Source: Hymenoscyphus infarciens
Lineage: Eukaryota > Ascomycota > Leotiomycetes > Helotiales > Helotiaceae
Reading direction: 5' to 3'
Length of the DNA: 64,000 nucleotides
Assembly: GCA_001414345.1 (NCBI GenBank)
Contig: LLCB01000024.1
Span: 276,034-340,033 of the forward strand
Made by a program: the position numbers and the translations under genes. Under the pieces are notes generated by a model. The model was not told the DNA's origin. It saw only the letters and a list, made by a program, of their open reading frames with translations, and searched no databases. Below, in pieces: positions 45,201-57,000 of this stretch (position 1 is the stretch's first letter; every line of letters begins with the position of its first letter).

Positions 45201-46910
45201 TCATCCACCCTGCGTTCCTTTTCGGAAATCCCAGGGGTGCCAGTGATGAACCTTGGAAATCGCCTACCCCCACGCCCAATGAATCGTGCTGGAAGCATCG
45301 CAGAGTCTGGTAGACCGAAAAATCCTTTTCCCATACAGCCTCCTCAGCTGGAGCTTCGTCGTTCAGATTCAAAACTATCTGTTCTTCCATCGGCCGTCAC
45401 TTTTTGGGAAAACCTTGGACTTGCCCCATCTAACAGCGGCAAAGATGTCAATGCTGTTTTTGTGTATCCTAGCATAGACGGCATAGCTTCCAATGCCAGC
45501 ACGTTTTTGGAACAGATGAGGAGCACCTACGAATCATATAGACTAGGCAGTCACGAAAGGCTCTCTTCAAACGATATTGTCAATGGCATCTTGTCCTTTC
45601 CTCTCGGCATAGATCAGCAAAATACATCTCGGAATTTAGCAACACTCCGAGAGACAGCAGCACGTTTGAGCAATGCTCTTGCATCAGCGAATGTGGAAGA
45701 AAAGAATTTTGTCGTATACTTTGTTTATCCAGCTAATAACCCGACACTTCTGGTTCACATTTGTTCAGCTTTCCAACATCTGTTTCTTCTCTATCGAAAA
45801 GCGCTGTACGACAGGAAGTCGAAATCTGCTAATGAGTTGGTATTACAGCTTGTTCCGCTAGAATTTGTTTACTCTCCCACTTCCATCAATGTCCCACCAC
45901 CGACCGAGTATGCTCGACTGGCTATGGAAGTCTACGATCGTTGTATAGATTTTACGTCTTCGTCTAGAAGTCCTGCCGTCATGCTGGAACGGCTTCTGCC
46001 TCGAAGTATAGACTTCAAATTAAATCCGAGTCCTTCTGCGTCATTGCTGCAGGAAAATACGTGTCTTCATATCGCATACGCCCAAAGCACTGACGACCGG
46101 TGGATGACTGCTGTCTGGACAGATAACAGAGGCACTCAGCAAATGAATGCCTCATATTGCCTAGGCCGTAAGAACGAACCAATCTCAATGCCATTCTCAG
46201 TTGTCGCGAATGAAATCTGGGAAACGACTCTCGATTTAATCTCCAGCAAGAAGATCCACTGGCGCATAATGATCGCACGAATCGGAATTATGGATTCGTC
46301 AGAAGTCGATATATGGACGGAACTCGCCGCCCGAGACTCGAATGCTCAAATAAACTTAACTCTCCTAACTGTTCAAACCGAACCATCTCTACGTCTCCTA
46401 TCTCCACCTACAACCCTACCTAACGCCAGAGAAGCTACCCAAACGACAACACCAGTATCCACCCCCCAAGGCTCCATCCTCTCTCCTGACACCTCTACAA
46501 CATCAAACCAAAACATCACCACCACCACACCAGGCGAAGCACCCTCAACCCTCGATCCCGACCTCACCACCCGCCTCCTCCTTCTAAGCGACCAAACACA
46601 TGGTCTTATCCTCTCCCATCGTCTCTCAAATTCTCGCACTCCTCTTATTCCCAGCCCGGCGCTTATTTCAGGGTATCTTATTAAACATTCAAGCCCTACA
46701 CCTGTGCTTATTGAGGTTAATATTATTCATAGTGAGGTTGTGGGGAATCCGAGGACGTATTATGAGGGTTTGTTGAGGGAGGTGCTTGGGATTTATGCGG
46801 GACTTGGGACATTGAGTAGAGCTAGGGGGACGACGGGGGCGGGGGATGCGAGGCCGTGGCATGTTGCTGCTGCAGAGAGGGGGGTTAGGGTGTTGCATGC
46901 TTTGATGTGA
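42286..46910 (+). CDS. MED13: Mediator complex subunit 13 (kinase module)
   Basis: Exon 1, 42286..42324, encodes M-D-P-G-D-Y-R-T-N-V-L-S-V and splices (GTG|GTAAGT to CCAG) to exon 2, 42423..46910. The product has 1508 residues. The short first exon restores the conserved fungal N-terminus leading into N-N-L-S-S-I-K-Y-E-Y-F-E. An ATG-started single exon at 42387 would lack it. The Med13 N-terminal domain covers about residues 1-350; a long Ser/Asn/Pro-rich disordered middle carries acidic patches (D-N-D-N-D-A-D-L-F-G-D-L-G-G-D). The C-terminal Med13_C domain includes Y-D-R-C-I-D-F, L-H-I-A-Y-A, D-R-W-M-T-A-V-W-T-D-N-R-G and K-K-I-H-W-R-I-M-I-A-R. Med13 bridges the CDK8 kinase module (with CycC, Med12) to core Mediator and represses or tunes transcription in the nucleus. 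Length is typical for filamentous fungi. Confidence 0.95.
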
Positions 46911-47838
46911 TGGGGGTTTTGGGAAGTTTTGGAAAGTTTTGGAAAGGAGGGTTTGAGGGTTTTAAGAATCGGGCTTTTTTCTGGGGGATATTTAGCTTTT
47001 TTCAATGCATCTTTTTGTTGGAATACTTAGGTTGTACTTTGCGAGGCCTATTTCGTGTTTAATTTTTTTCCCGATTCAGCGTCTCAAGTGAGCGCCACTG
47101 CTCGCCCGTGTTAGCTCCTTCGAAAATTGAATTCCCCATTTGCTAAGTCTTAACCTAAGACTCTTGATTTTACTTCACGAGCTTAATTCCCTATTCATTC
47201 TAAGTCAAGTTGCTGTTACGGGGATATTATTTTTTGCCTTACCAAAACCTGGCAAACCCCCCATTGAAGAGACAATAGCTTCCAGAAGTGAAGAATTTGA
47301 ACAGGGTTAGCCAACCGTGTATAGAACGGTTGTCTCGCTTTCCGGTCAATTCTTGCATAAAGATGTGCTACGTACTATATGCTGTACATCAACAATATGA
47401 AGGCGAATTCAAGAACACCGTTCCCTGCTTCGTGCCTACCACTGGGCATGGGCAGCGTCTACAGCCATATTGACGCCAGACAGAGTCGCTATTACGTTAC
47501 GCCCATGGGCTCATTACAGTTCATAGCTCCCTCCATTTGGAAAGAGCAAATTGAACCATGCACGTGTTTTTAACAATAAGATTTGAGAAGGTAGCAAAAA
47601 CTATGAACGTATGAAACCTTTTTGGTTTCAAAGTAAGCTGCATGAAATTCTGATATCATATGATACCAAGCCCAGGCTTCCTACTAAACACCGTCAGCTC
47701 TCGAGCTTCCTGGAGCCTTGCGGCAGGTGGACCACCCCATCATCGGTTTGGTTGTCAGTGGTATACACTCTTGAATGAGGTGGTAAAGGGTAATAAAAAG
47801 CTTTTTTTCGAAATTGGTATTTGGGAGTTGTGACATTA
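46911..47838. other. intergenic, no supported gene
   Basis: Downstream flank of MED13 leading into the AT-rich repeat zone. No gene or RNA recognised. Confidence 0.5.
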
Positions 47839-48344
47839 CAGTCAGTTGCGAATTAAGCTTGAATTTTGACGTTTTTTTGTAATCCTCTCTACTTTTCCCC
47901 TCTCTACTAGCTTATTTTGCTCTTTACTTAACAACAACATATATTAGTATACTCTAGATAACAGAAAACAAGAGCTCTATATATCCTCTATTACTCTATA
48001 AACTTTTTATATATAAAATAGAAGTTTATATTTATGTTCTACTTTTTAGAAGGCCTTATCAACCTTATAGGGGTAGCGATAAGACCTTACAGGGGTAGTG
48101 AAAATTTTTCAAAAAAAGGGGTTTTTTTAAGAATTATCTATTTTTTAGTTTACTTTTATTATACTTACTTTAAATTAAGAAGTAATATAGAAGAGAGATA
48201 ATTAGATATAGCGCTTCTTTCTAGCTAGGCCTCATCTCTTTTAGAGTACTTTTATTTTCTGTCTTCTAAAGAGAAAGCTTTGAAAAAAAAAAGCTCGGAT
48301 TACAAAAAAAGTAGGCAAATTCAAGCTTAACTCGCAACTCACTG
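47839..48344 (-). mobile_element. Tc1/mariner-type MITE, copy 1 (506 bp)
   Basis: Ends begin CAGT and end ACTG, with TA on both sides (47837-47838 and 48345-48346), the signature of Tc1/mariner insertion. The inverted ends share about 45 bp, including GAGTT.CGA.TTAAGCTTGAATTT and TTTGTAATCC. The interior is AT-rich with a block (48180-48290) that is the reverse complement of 51880-51985 in copy 2, so the two copies are in opposite orientation. No transposase remains. Confidence 0.85.
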
Positions 48345-51300
48345 TAGCGCACGGAAGCCTAAGTGACATTCTGAACCACAGCGGTATTAGATGTGTGAGT
48401 ACTTTCATTTGTTTCTTCTTCCCGCTATCTTGTAGTAGCAATCCTCCCGTTTATGTACACAAGTGCGAACGAGTTTTTTAAAGTTCGAACTTATTCTCGA
48501 TAGAGACATTTGGAAGAACTTTGACCTGGTTTTCCAAGTCCTTCATTATTAAATTATCTTCTTTGAGTCTTGCTATCCCAGCTCATTTTCCCTCTGCTGG
48601 TTACTTTTCAACTCGCCTACTGAACGAGGTTGTTCTGGTGACCTAGAAAAGAGAACAACACAGCTCCAATCTAAAACCTCTGTATCAAGCTTAATGCCTA
48701 AAGATAATTGATACGCTAGAACGCCCGGGTGGCAATCAATTTGTTTCAAGCTCGCTAGCAAGAGATTCCCACGGTGCAAAGAGTCCATGCCTTTACACTT
48801 CACGGGGTTTAGCACGGGTTTAGCGAGGGCCAATATTCCGAGAAATAATATCCCTCAAAAGTTCCATAACCCACTGGCCTTCTTAGAAATTGAATAGGAA
48901 GAGCGCTTTTAACAGTATTCCTAGGAAGAAGTTAACCCCAGCAGATACGTTTTTCAAATATATCTGCACATGCCTTCTTATTTGTAACTAACTAGTGGGA
49001 TCTTATCTCTCTCCCCTCGCCCTTCGACTGAGACTGGTCACTGGCTGGTTAGATTTACACCTGTTCTTCAAATTCTCCTCCAAGCACTCGTTTTATGCGT
49101 GAATTCATTCTACTGTAAGATTTTACTGTACAGTGAGCAATAACAAAAGTTCTTCTAAAGCACAAAGTCTCTACCAATCATCTCTAACTAATTAATCAGA
49201 GTCGTATTATACTTAAAAACAAAGGCCCTAAGCAGTGAAGAAGAAAGAAATCGGATCCGCAACTCGGACAATTCTTAAGTGCCTTCAAAGAAGGAACGCC
49301 CGCTCCGGCTTCTCTGGCCTCGGGGTCTGATTATAAAAGACAGGACCAACCCGATTCTACTTTTACAGGCAAAAACGAAGCAGAGAGATAGATTTCAGGC
49401 AAGGAAAGCTCTAAGCACTATTTCATGGGTACAGACCCAGAATATCTGAAAAACAAGCTCAAATAAGATTTCACATACTACATTACAAACCCCTCCCCCT
49501 AAAACCTTCTGCTATAATTCCAGAGATATCCAGGCGACTTTCTTACAGTCAAAGCATCACTTATCTTCTTTTCAGAAATATTCCACAACACAATTGTTTT
49601 ACTTAACACTGTTCATGTTTTAAAACTACTTCCAACCCCCCCAAAAGCACCCGAAACCCCTCTAGCAAAAGTTTTGATTTGAGTCCCCGCTGATCTTGTA
49701 TTTAAGTACCACTGCCACAGCTTTCCAAGTTTTGAGTTCTTATGACTCCCTCAATACGTCTTCAAAGCACCTTAATATCAAGGAACTTTAGGGTTTGGGT
49801 GGTAAAAGCGACGTAGATCTCAGGAGAAGTCATAAGTGCAATAAGCCTTCTTCTAAGAACATATAAAATTCTCGAGGACAACGAAAAATATTATTCTACG
49901 CTATCTGGAGTAAGTAGTATACCGAGAGCAAAGAAAGGTGTATGGTAAAGGTCAAGGAGGTAGATCAACACTCTTCATTCGGAAGGAGTGGTAATCTGCA
50001 GGGAACCAGGCAGAATAGTAACTCCAACCATCTTTTCAATGAATATCGTTTTTTAGCACTCCCATTGACGAAGAACTCGTCTTTTGAATCGGGGGCTTAA
50101 CTTGACGGGTGCGAAGTAATTTGTGAAGTTCATATTTATTCTAGAGGTTCTTAGGAGATTACAATCCCACTCTAATTAAGCGGGTCTCAGTGGACTGGAG
50201 GGCACAATACGCCTCCAAAAGGAGGTTCTTCAAGGCAGATTTCCTTTTTGTTTTTGCTTGTGCGAGTTTTGATTCAAATAGAGGATGTCTTGTACGTGAA
50301 GTTTGAGTGGAGCACTTTTCACGACAAAAACCGCAGCTGAGGTTCTTGCTGTCGAGGTATTTCTCATTGTCGTTTTACCACCAGATTGTTTCTCAGGGGA
50401 AGAAGTGAAAACAAAAGCTCGGGTACTTCGTCAACAAGTATTCTGTCTTCTCCAAACCATGTCTTGTTCAACAGAAGTGCGACTAGGGAGTGGTAGAAAT
50501 TCAAGGTACGTGTCTCGAATGCACCGATCTACCGACGAAGAGAATCTCCCTGTGGAAAAGTGAGAACCTATATACACCTCAAAAGCTCCAGTGTCACAGT
50601 TACAAAGCAACCTTCCCCAAAGGGTAGAGCGAAAAGAAACGTGTACGAAAAAACTCCCCTATCTTCAAATTCCAGAAATAAAAAGGAGAGGAAACCCTTT
50701 TTCCAACTCAAACTCAATACTCGGCAGCAATACGCAGTATAGAAACATCCACCGTTTTCGTATTTACTAAAATTCAAGTACTTTCTTTCAAGGGGCATAA
50801 TCCCTAGAAAAAAAAGCCTCCCCACCTCTTCTTCCCATCCTACCACCAAACAACTCCCCACAAGAAAAATCCTAGTCGACTTTCTTGCTGTCAGTAACTT
50901 CTTATCGTCATTCCACCACCACTTCTCACCATCTTTTTCTCTCTCTAAAGGGGAGGAACAGAAAAGCGTGACTAATATTTTATACAACAAAGTAGTTTTA
51001 TGTTCTCGAGCAAGGAATGTAAGCTATATATAAACATACCAACATACCGAAAATAAAAAGTTCCCCGGCGGAAAAAAAAACGTCTAGCATGTCATTTGAA
51101 ACCCCTTCACCCCTTAATAAGTGAAAAAGAAGGAAAAAGTATACAGAAAAGCTGGAAGTGTTTGTTGTACTAACTATCACCATAATCTAAAGTAAACCGC
51201 ATACTTTTCAAATATCCTAAATCTCTTCACGCCTCCTCAAAAGAAACCTTTCAAAAGGCAATAGTCCCGTATGATTAATTACCAAAAAACAGTAAAGGCG

Positions 51301-51642
51301 GAACTTGAAAAAACCTGGAAGGGTAGCGCGGAGAACACAGGTATAATCTCCCCTCCCTCATCTCCAAAACACTTATAACTCAAAACACGAATTCCTCCTT
51401 CCCGACTCCTCCCTTCCTAGGCCTATGTAGTTAAATTTCCCATCACAACGAGGCCGGAATTACTATTGAAGTTTTTTTAGTAGTTGTTTTAGTACTCTTC
51501 TATAGTATAAGGGAAGAAGAAAAGCTTCCAGCAGGAAAAACCGCAAACGATGAAAGTTCGTAGAGCCTTCTTTTCAAAGCCCTCAACGCTAAATACTCTC
51601 TACCCTGATGGTATAACACGATCATCAACCCCTATTGTTTAG
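48345..51642. other. Gene-poor, repeat-derived region between two MITE copies
   Basis: About 3.3 kb without any recognisable gene; frames are below 141 codons and lack domains. A diverged direct repeat of about 80 bp is seen (TTCTTGCTGTC, CCACCA, TTTCTC, AGGGGA.GAA order) near 50338-50420 and again near 50880-50965. It is probably ancient transposon debris. Confidence 0.5.
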
Positions 51643-52662
51643 AGCCTGTTTGGCACGCATAGAATTTAGTATAGATATGTGAGATTTGTACACGAGTACT
51701 AGGTTAAAAGGTACTCGTATATTTCTAGTTATATTCTAAAGTTTTCTTAATTAGCATTTGGCTCATCGTGTATATAGCGTCGGTGCATATATTAGGGAAG
51801 TACAGTGAGTTACGAGTTAAGCTTGAATTTGCTCACTTTTTTCGTAATCCGAGCTTTTTTTTTTTTTTTTTTTTCCCTCAAAGCTTTCTCCCTCTTTTCT
51901 TTAGAAGACAGAAAATAAAAGTACTCGAAAAGAGACGAGGCCTAGCTAAAAAGAAGCGCTATATCTAATTCTCTCTCTTCTATATTACTTATTAATTTGT
52001 GGTAAGTAGAACAAAGGTAAACTAAAAAAAAATCGATAATTCTTGAAAAAAAACCCCCTTTTTTTAAATTTTTTTTTTTTCACTACCTCTGTAAGGTTAA
52101 TAAGGTACGTCTTATGAGGTCGATAAGGTACGCTAAGACTTGATAAAAATTACGATAGATATAAAATTGTCTATCTTTGTTATATAAAGTTTATAGAGTG
52201 ATAGAGGACATATAGAGTTCTTGTTTTCTATTATCCAGAGTATACTAACATATGTTATTAATAAATAAATAGGTGAAAGAGTACCTAAAAAGGGGGGAAA
52301 TCAAGGAATTTTTTAAAAAGCTCGGATTATAAAAAAGTGGGCAAATTCAAGCTTAACTCGCAACTTACTATAGAGCTGTCTAGTACCAATTGTGGTGGAG
52401 ATTTAATAATATGTGTATATATATATATATAAAAGTTGAAGATTAAGAGGTTAAAAGAGTATATTATTATTTAATTTTAGTAGTATATATCTTTATACAC
52501 ATATTTAAGAGAAGTGCGAGCAAAAGTGCATACCATAACATATACTAGCTAAACGTTAGTGTACATATAATATATACATATATATTATATATTACCTTAG
52601 TAGTTTTGGTGGTGCACGTATTATTATTAAAAAAGGACTAATATATGCGAGCCAAACAGGCC
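51643..52662. mobile_element. Outer TIR element interrupted by MITE copy 2
   Basis: GCCTGTTTGGCACGCATA at 51644 and, inverted, TATGCGAGCCAAACAGGC ending at 52661 form terminal inverted repeats with one mismatch. The flanks of the inner MITE (51803..52370) lie within this pair. Removing the inner element leaves about 450 bp of AT-rich, non-coding sequence, so this is a MITE that later received another MITE. GCCTGTTTGG-type ends occur in several DNA transposon superfamilies; I do not assign one. Confidence 0.78.
51803..52370 (+). mobile_element. Tc1/mariner-type MITE, copy 2 (568 bp), nested
   Basis: The same family as 47839..48344 but inverted relative to it. It is flanked by TA (51801-51802 and 52371-52372). 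The left end begins CAGTGAGTTACGAG; the right end, inverted, begins TAGTAAGTTGCGAG. Differences from copy 1 are mostly transitions. It contains a T18 run near 51857 and an interior block shared with copy 1. Confidence 0.87.
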
Positions 52663-53351
52663 CTTATTTACGGCGGTTCTTGAACGAGTCTAATTCCTCT
52701 TCGTAACGAGGAAACGAAGGCGTCTATTTAACCCTGTCATATCGAAGTATACGACGTAATGCGCGCGATCATTTGGCCAGGTTTTGGCCAGGTCGCTAAG
52801 AACGGACTGTTACGGACAGAATAAGTTGCAAGCTAACAAAAGAGAGAGAGAGATGCGGAAAAGATGGAGGTATGGTATTAAACTATCTACAAAAAAGAGG
52901 AAAGGGAAAGCAAGGAAATTAGGGTATCATTTAAATCCATCTCCAGGTTCGTCCATATATGCCTATCTGCCTTCAAATCATCATCCGACTCAACATCCGA
53001 CTCAGCATCCAAATTGGACACACAAAGAGAGTCGAGACGCAAGTAGGAAAGAGAAAGAGAAATAGAAAGAGAAACGAGAGGCAGAAAGTGATAGGCTGAT
53101 GGGAAAAGAAAAGTAAGAGGGGGATAGGAAGGAGAAAGGGGAAATGAGAGAAGGAAAAAAAAAGAAAGGAAATTTAGAGAAACGCTTTTCCATCCATCCA
53201 TCCATCCAGTCCCAGGTCCAGTCCCAAGAATCCCGAAATCCCAAGTCGTGGCCTCGTTAAACATATCCCATCACTACACTCTTAACTTCCTTCCCATCCT
53301 CTCACCCAACTACCCTCCCCTCATTTCTTGGAGCAACCACAAACCCAAGGG
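52663..53351. other. Intergenic with purine-rich and CCAT repeats
   Basis: Holds AG-rich tracts (52840-52855, 53045-53165), tandem ATCCGACTCA (52985-53005) and (CCAT)n near 53192-53207. Frames reading through these are low-complexity artefacts. Confidence 0.6.
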
Positions 53352-54034
53352 TTACTCCCTCCCCTTCCCCTTCGCCTCCCTTTCCCTCTCCTTTTGTCCA
53401 CCATCCCCCCTCTCCCACACCCTCCGGAAAGCCCCTTTCATAGGTCCAAAGAGCCACTCATCACTATGCCGCCCACACTAGAAGACGGGGAATCAGTATT
53501 TGCCCATCCAAAAAAAAAAAAAATCAGGATTCGGCACAGGATAAAGCTAGGGTTCAGGAATGACTTGGGAGTAATTCAGGAGGAGGAAAAAAAAGCGGGA
53601 GAACAGTGTCCCCATTGCCTTACCTCCGTATGAACATTAACCTTCTCTCCACTATACCTCCTACTCCCCTCACTCAGCCTCTTCATCTTCTCATTCGTCA
53701 CCCCACTTCCAAAGCCTCCACTACTCGTCCTGGTCGGACTACCTGTACTTCCATGTCTGGAGAAGAACCTTAGGGGACTGGATGGCGAGGATGTCGAGGA
53801 TTTTGGTGGTTGTGGTTCGGTGGCTCGGCGGTGGGAGGCGATGGGTCGATGTTGGGTGGAGATGAGGGGGGAGTAGGTTGAGGATATGGGGGAGGGGGAG
53901 TATGTTGAGGGGGAGGTGGGGAAGTTGTTTGGGTTTTGGTATGCGGATTGTGTTGAGGAGGTGGAGGATTGGGATTGGGGTGGGGAGGAGGTGGTGATTG
54001 ATAGTGGTGCGCGGGGTTGAGTTGGTGGATTCAT
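53352..54034 (-). CDS. Small Ser/Pro-rich protein with conserved C-terminal motif
   Basis: Exons 54034..53624 and 53477..53352 give 178 residues. Exon 1 is Ser/Pro/Thr/Gln-rich, then P-L-R-F-F-S-R-H-G-S-T, and ends E-K-V-N-V-H-T-E. Exon 2 reads C-G-R-H-S-D-E-W-L-F-G and then a basic tail. H-S-x-x-W-L-F-G is a C-terminal motif I associate with a group of small conserved filamentous-fungal proteins of unknown role. Without the splice, the frame stops soon after a GTAAGG donor, so the two-exon model is favoured. The intron (146 nt) contains a run of 14 A on the plus strand. A second, leader intron is visible upstream (54219..54135, GTGAGT to CTCTCAG), and the coding frame starts after it. No membrane segment; function unknown. 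Confidence 0.7.
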
Positions 54035-57000
54035 TTTGTGTGTTGTGTGGCTTTGGTTTTTGATTGATGTATTGCGAATCCCGATGAGTGAAATTGAGAA
54101 TGAGGAGTAAGATTCGTTCTTGTAGCTTGAGAATCTGAGAGAGGTGACTCAATGATTAAACTTCGAAACGAAGTGAAGAGGAGAAGGAAATACAATCTGG
54201 CAATGTCAAGACTACTCACCTGACTTGCCTCCCCTCGATTGCGACCGATTTCAAGACCGTCACCCCCAAAAGCCAAGATCAGTACTTTAGACGCCGAACA
54301 GAAACGCGACGCGTATCTTCAGGTAAAGTGATATAGACAGAGCGTATTCGTGCGTCGTAATCTTCAAGCAAGCCCCCAAGTTTCAATTCCTACTTAAAAG
54401 AAAAAAGAGGATCGAGGGAGGGTGAGAACCCTCAGCGGTTAACGGGCATCGTATCTGTGGGGGTGATGGATGCCTAGCTCGGTAGCATATCAGAGTGCAC
54501 AGCGTGGTCCCTTTCTCTTCGTGATTGTACGACGCGAAAAGTTGGGGTGGATAAGGTGGAAGAGTTCCCCGTGTTTCTTGACAGGCTGTCATGTTCTTTC
54601 TGTAGGGCTGACTGCATATGGTTCGTGCCGGGGGAGGGGTCGAATCTCATATCGTGGTGTGATTTGTTGGAGGAGAGGGGCTGGACCAATGGGGTTGGAG
54701 ATGGGTAATGCGGTGTGCAACATTGGGGGCTTCTCAGCTAATTCTTTCTGATGCGTTGTAACGAAATGACGAGGTTGCGGCTCGTTTTGAGGTAATGAGA
54801 CTGTCTCTTTTGGGGAAACATGAATACAAATTTACGAGGTGCAAGGAAGTCAGATCTTCATTTGACGATCTTTAAAGTTTCAAACGACGCGAAGTAGTAC
54901 TATTACGGGAAATGACACTTGAATGCAAATTCATAGCGACCCCAAGAGCATGAATATGATGTGAAATCACAGGAAGATAATTGATATGAAACCGTCCTCG
55001 TAATCCAAACCATTTACAGCGCACTGCAGCAGCAAAGAAGCAAAATGACATTGAAATGCAATGAGAAGCGCGGCATGTGAGTGTGATTACACGTACAACT
55101 GAAAATAGAACTTTGAAAAATCTTCGATGACTAAAATGCAGACATGCAGTGGATGTCACCCTTTTGGCATCTCAGTGTAGCATCCGGTGTCAGAAGCGGT
55201 AGGAGGTACTTGGAAAGACCCGAAAGTTCATGAAAGCTGTGAAAAGAAAGTTCTCGATTTCTGAGAAAATACTGCCAGGTGGCATCCCCATGTGATGAAT
55301 TCTCTTCATTGCAGTGATTTCATGCGGGAAGTGAGATAAAACGTATGATGATGACATTCACTCAACGTATCTGCCTTGTATTGTGTCTTGGAAAAAGAAA
55401 AAAAGGTACATGGTATAGTAAATCGGGATAACAAAACTCGCCTCCGAATAAAAACAGGAAAACTGCAAATTTCTACTTTTCACTTGAAAAAGAATCTTTA
55501 CTCGTAGGAAAGCAAATCCCAGACCCGGAAATATATACATCCATTTCTCCACATTACCTCGGTAAGACATGACCGATCAAGGACGACCGGAAGCGGTACA
55601 TACCTAGGTAGCGTACCGCCCACAGCCGCTGCATGGCTCTGAATTCCGAAGACGCACACCGTAAGCAAGTCAAGCAAGGCAAACATCAACATTCCTTGAA
55701 GCGGTGAAATGGTGGTATTTAACTTTCAAGACCCATTCGAAATCCCAAAGCTACATCAAACACCAATTCTCATAGCCAGATCTCGCAATTCATAATCGAA
55801 CTAGATCGAAAACAAATCCAGGAAATTAGCAATCCAGATTCTCTCGTCAAGTGACAAACTCCAGTGCCAGGCCAAGCTTGACCTAGCCTTAGGAATCCGG
55901 GGAACATCTACAACCACTACACACCCACAACGTACAATTGGACCCCAAACTCCCGGGATCGGAAATGAAGAGATGAGACGATGTATTGGGAAAAGAGGGA
56001 TCATGTGTTCGCGTGAAAATATACCTTTTCCATGTTCCTAATTGGAAAGGGAAAAAGCTTGGATGGGTGTTACGTAATAACAACGAATGGGCTTCTCGTG
56101 ACTTTGGTACACAGTCAAAAAAGCTGGAGTGTAAAGTGATAGAAAAAGAAATAGAAGGGTAGGGTTATGAGTCAGAAGTATGGAAGGTTGGTTGGGGAGG
56201 TGTTTGTGACTTTGCCTGATGAAATAGGAGGTTTGGAAATGGGAGGATTGGAAACGGGATGCTGGGAAGAAGAGTGAGTGGTATTGAGTTGTATTGAGTT
56301 GGCTAGTACTATAGGTGTAGGAGGAAGTAGAACCCCGCCATAAGTAGCAAGAAAAACGTGATTCGCCTCGGCAGCGATGCTGGGGATGGACCCGAAGATG
56401 GGCCATGGGAAGAAGTCTTTCCCGTGGGGTTACACTTTTCCACAACAATTGACGACCACTACCGAGTACAAGTTTTCCTATCAAATGAGCGGTTACATGT
56501 TCCGGCAAGGATAGCAACTCCCAAGCCTATCACGCAGAGATAGCGGAATTCCATAAAGCCTTAATAGGTCTCTGATACGAGGGATTTTCTTCATTAAAAA
56601 GGACGCGGGATGATTTCGTCCTAGATGGGCATCTCTGGAACTTGACTCGGCGGAAGCAAAGTGAAACTTCCACGATGCCTCAACTTGGACCGCGAGGGCT
56701 TTTTGGATAAAGGCCAACGATCAATTCGAAGATAGATAATAGATAGATAATAGATAGGCTTTCTTTTAGCATGTGAGCTGAGTCTAGAACTCGGGAGATT
56801 GGGTATGCCATTCTGAACCATTCTGGACCATTCGTCCAGAGTCGACCCGAGTTGTTGTTTCTGAAGCATTTGGGCATTGGTTGATGCTGGCCATGGGTGG
56901 GGCTCAGCCTGCAAGCCGGGTAGAAGTGCGGGGACGAGGGGCTCGGAGGGGGAACATCTCGGAATCTCAGTAGAGAGGAAGTGATTGGTTGGTGAATACC

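Noticed and set aside
50303..50990. Open frames inside the gene desert (86, 60 and 140 codons)
   Set aside because: No transposase, reverse transcriptase or other domain could be recognised; only a diverged direct repeat is evident.
52887..53264. 125-codon minus-strand frame rich in Ser/Leu/Phe
   Set aside because: It is a translation of purine/pyrimidine simple repeats.
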